A stretch of DNA of 6,675 nt from the NCBI GenBank assembly GCA_964433065.1, contig CAYSPZ010000080.1:1-6675 (forward strand), given 5' to 3'. The position numbers were made by a program, and so were the translations under genes. Each line of letters starts with the position of its first letter. Position 1 is the first letter of the stretch. Source of the stretch: RGIG3009 sp964433065. Lineage in GTDB: Bacteria > Bacillota > Clostridia > Oscillospirales > Acutalibacteraceae. This document shows positions 6,561-6,675 of this stretch, one piece after another. The notes under the pieces were generated by a model. The model saw nothing but the letters and a program-made list of their open reading frames with translations, ran no database searches and was not told where the DNA came from.

Positions 6561-6675
6561 GGGTGTATTTTTCTTTTTATAGGGATAACTACGCTTATTT
6601 CTCGCAACCTATAATTGCTATGGATTTGATAAAAATGCAAATTCCGGCGATTGTAGGTTGTGTGCGTATGCACCC
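6561..6675 (+). ncRNA. Candidate three-way-junction structured RNA or leader, class not recognised
   Basis: Read as + strand RNA, the segment folds into P1 (6561–6568 with 6668–6675), P2 (6581–6588 with 6595–6602, six-base loop CTACGC) and P3 (6603–6618 with 6647–6662). P2 and P3 abut with no intervening base. The P3 loop holds a further helix (6622–6628 with 6638–6645, one bulged T at 6642). P1, P2 and P3 total 32 pairs without a mismatch. All six non-canonical pairs are G·T on this strand and would be C·A on the other, so a + strand transcript is implied. A T-rich joining strand (6569–6580) links P1 to P2. It follows a promoter-like element and lies where a leader for the next gene would sit. 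It does not match purine, SAM, TPP, lysine, glycine or T-box signatures as I know them. The right edge is the window end, so its true extent and its partner gene are unknown. Confidence 0.5.

Noticed and set aside
6549..6614. 21-codon + strand frame starting MCEIGCIFLF, hydrophobic in the middle
   Set aside because: No Shine-Dalgarno lies before the ATG, it is very short, and its sequence is explained better by the RNA helices it overlaps. A membrane microprotein or leader peptide cannot be fully excluded.
6603..6662. The 16-bp inverted repeat as terminal repeats of a small mobile element
   Set aside because: The imperfect positions are all G·T on one strand, no flanking target duplication is seen, and the arms are only 28 bases apart. 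This fits an RNA stem better than transposon ends.
6662..6675. GTGCG at 6662–6666 as the 5' end of a group II intron placed after a terminator
   Set aside because: Five bases are too little, the sequence is already part of the folded RNA, and no intron domain sequence is visible before the window ends.

Overview
The window looks like a chromosomal segment of a spore-forming Firmicute, most likely a member of the class Clostridia with near-balanced base composition. Three things suggest this. The run tilS–hpt–ftsH is a characteristic Firmicutes cluster. spoIVB is found only in endospore formers. The Shine-Dalgarno sequences are strong AGGAGG-like sites. The genus cannot be fixed from the sequence alone.

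Left part (1–4576): four genes lie head to tail on the + strand with gaps of only 4, 3 and 19 nt, so they are almost certainly one transcription unit. They are the 3' portion of the replicative helicase gene dnaB (5' end outside the window), tilS (tRNA-Ile lysidine synthase), hpt (hypoxanthine phosphoribosyltransferase) and ftsH (membrane AAA+ zinc protease, started by TTG). No promoter is visible for the unit, so it must lie upstream. The unit ends at a strong hairpin terminator (4580–4619), which also serves the convergent gene on the other side. The unit joins DNA replication, tRNA decoding, purine salvage and membrane protein quality control. FtsH carries an unusual Ca-loop-like insertion in its extracytoplasmic domain.

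Middle (4628–5232): a single minus-strand gene encodes an unrecognised 145-residue protein with nine cysteines. It has its own extended -10 promoter and a good ribosome binding site. A divergent AT-rich spacer of about 155 nt separates it from the next gene.

Right part (5233–6675): spoIVB, the sporulation signalling serine protease, is followed at once by a clean hairpin terminator and so looks monocistronic. Its usual neighbours recN and spo0A are not visible. Beyond the terminator is an extended -10 promoter-like element. After that comes a stretch (6561 to the window end) that folds as a three-way-junction RNA. Its three main helices have 32 pairs with no mismatch, and all six non-Watson-Crick pairs are G·U when read as + strand RNA. 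I do not recognise it as a known riboswitch or ncRNA class. It is the strongest candidate in the window for something undescribed, although the window ends exactly at the last base pair of its closing helix.
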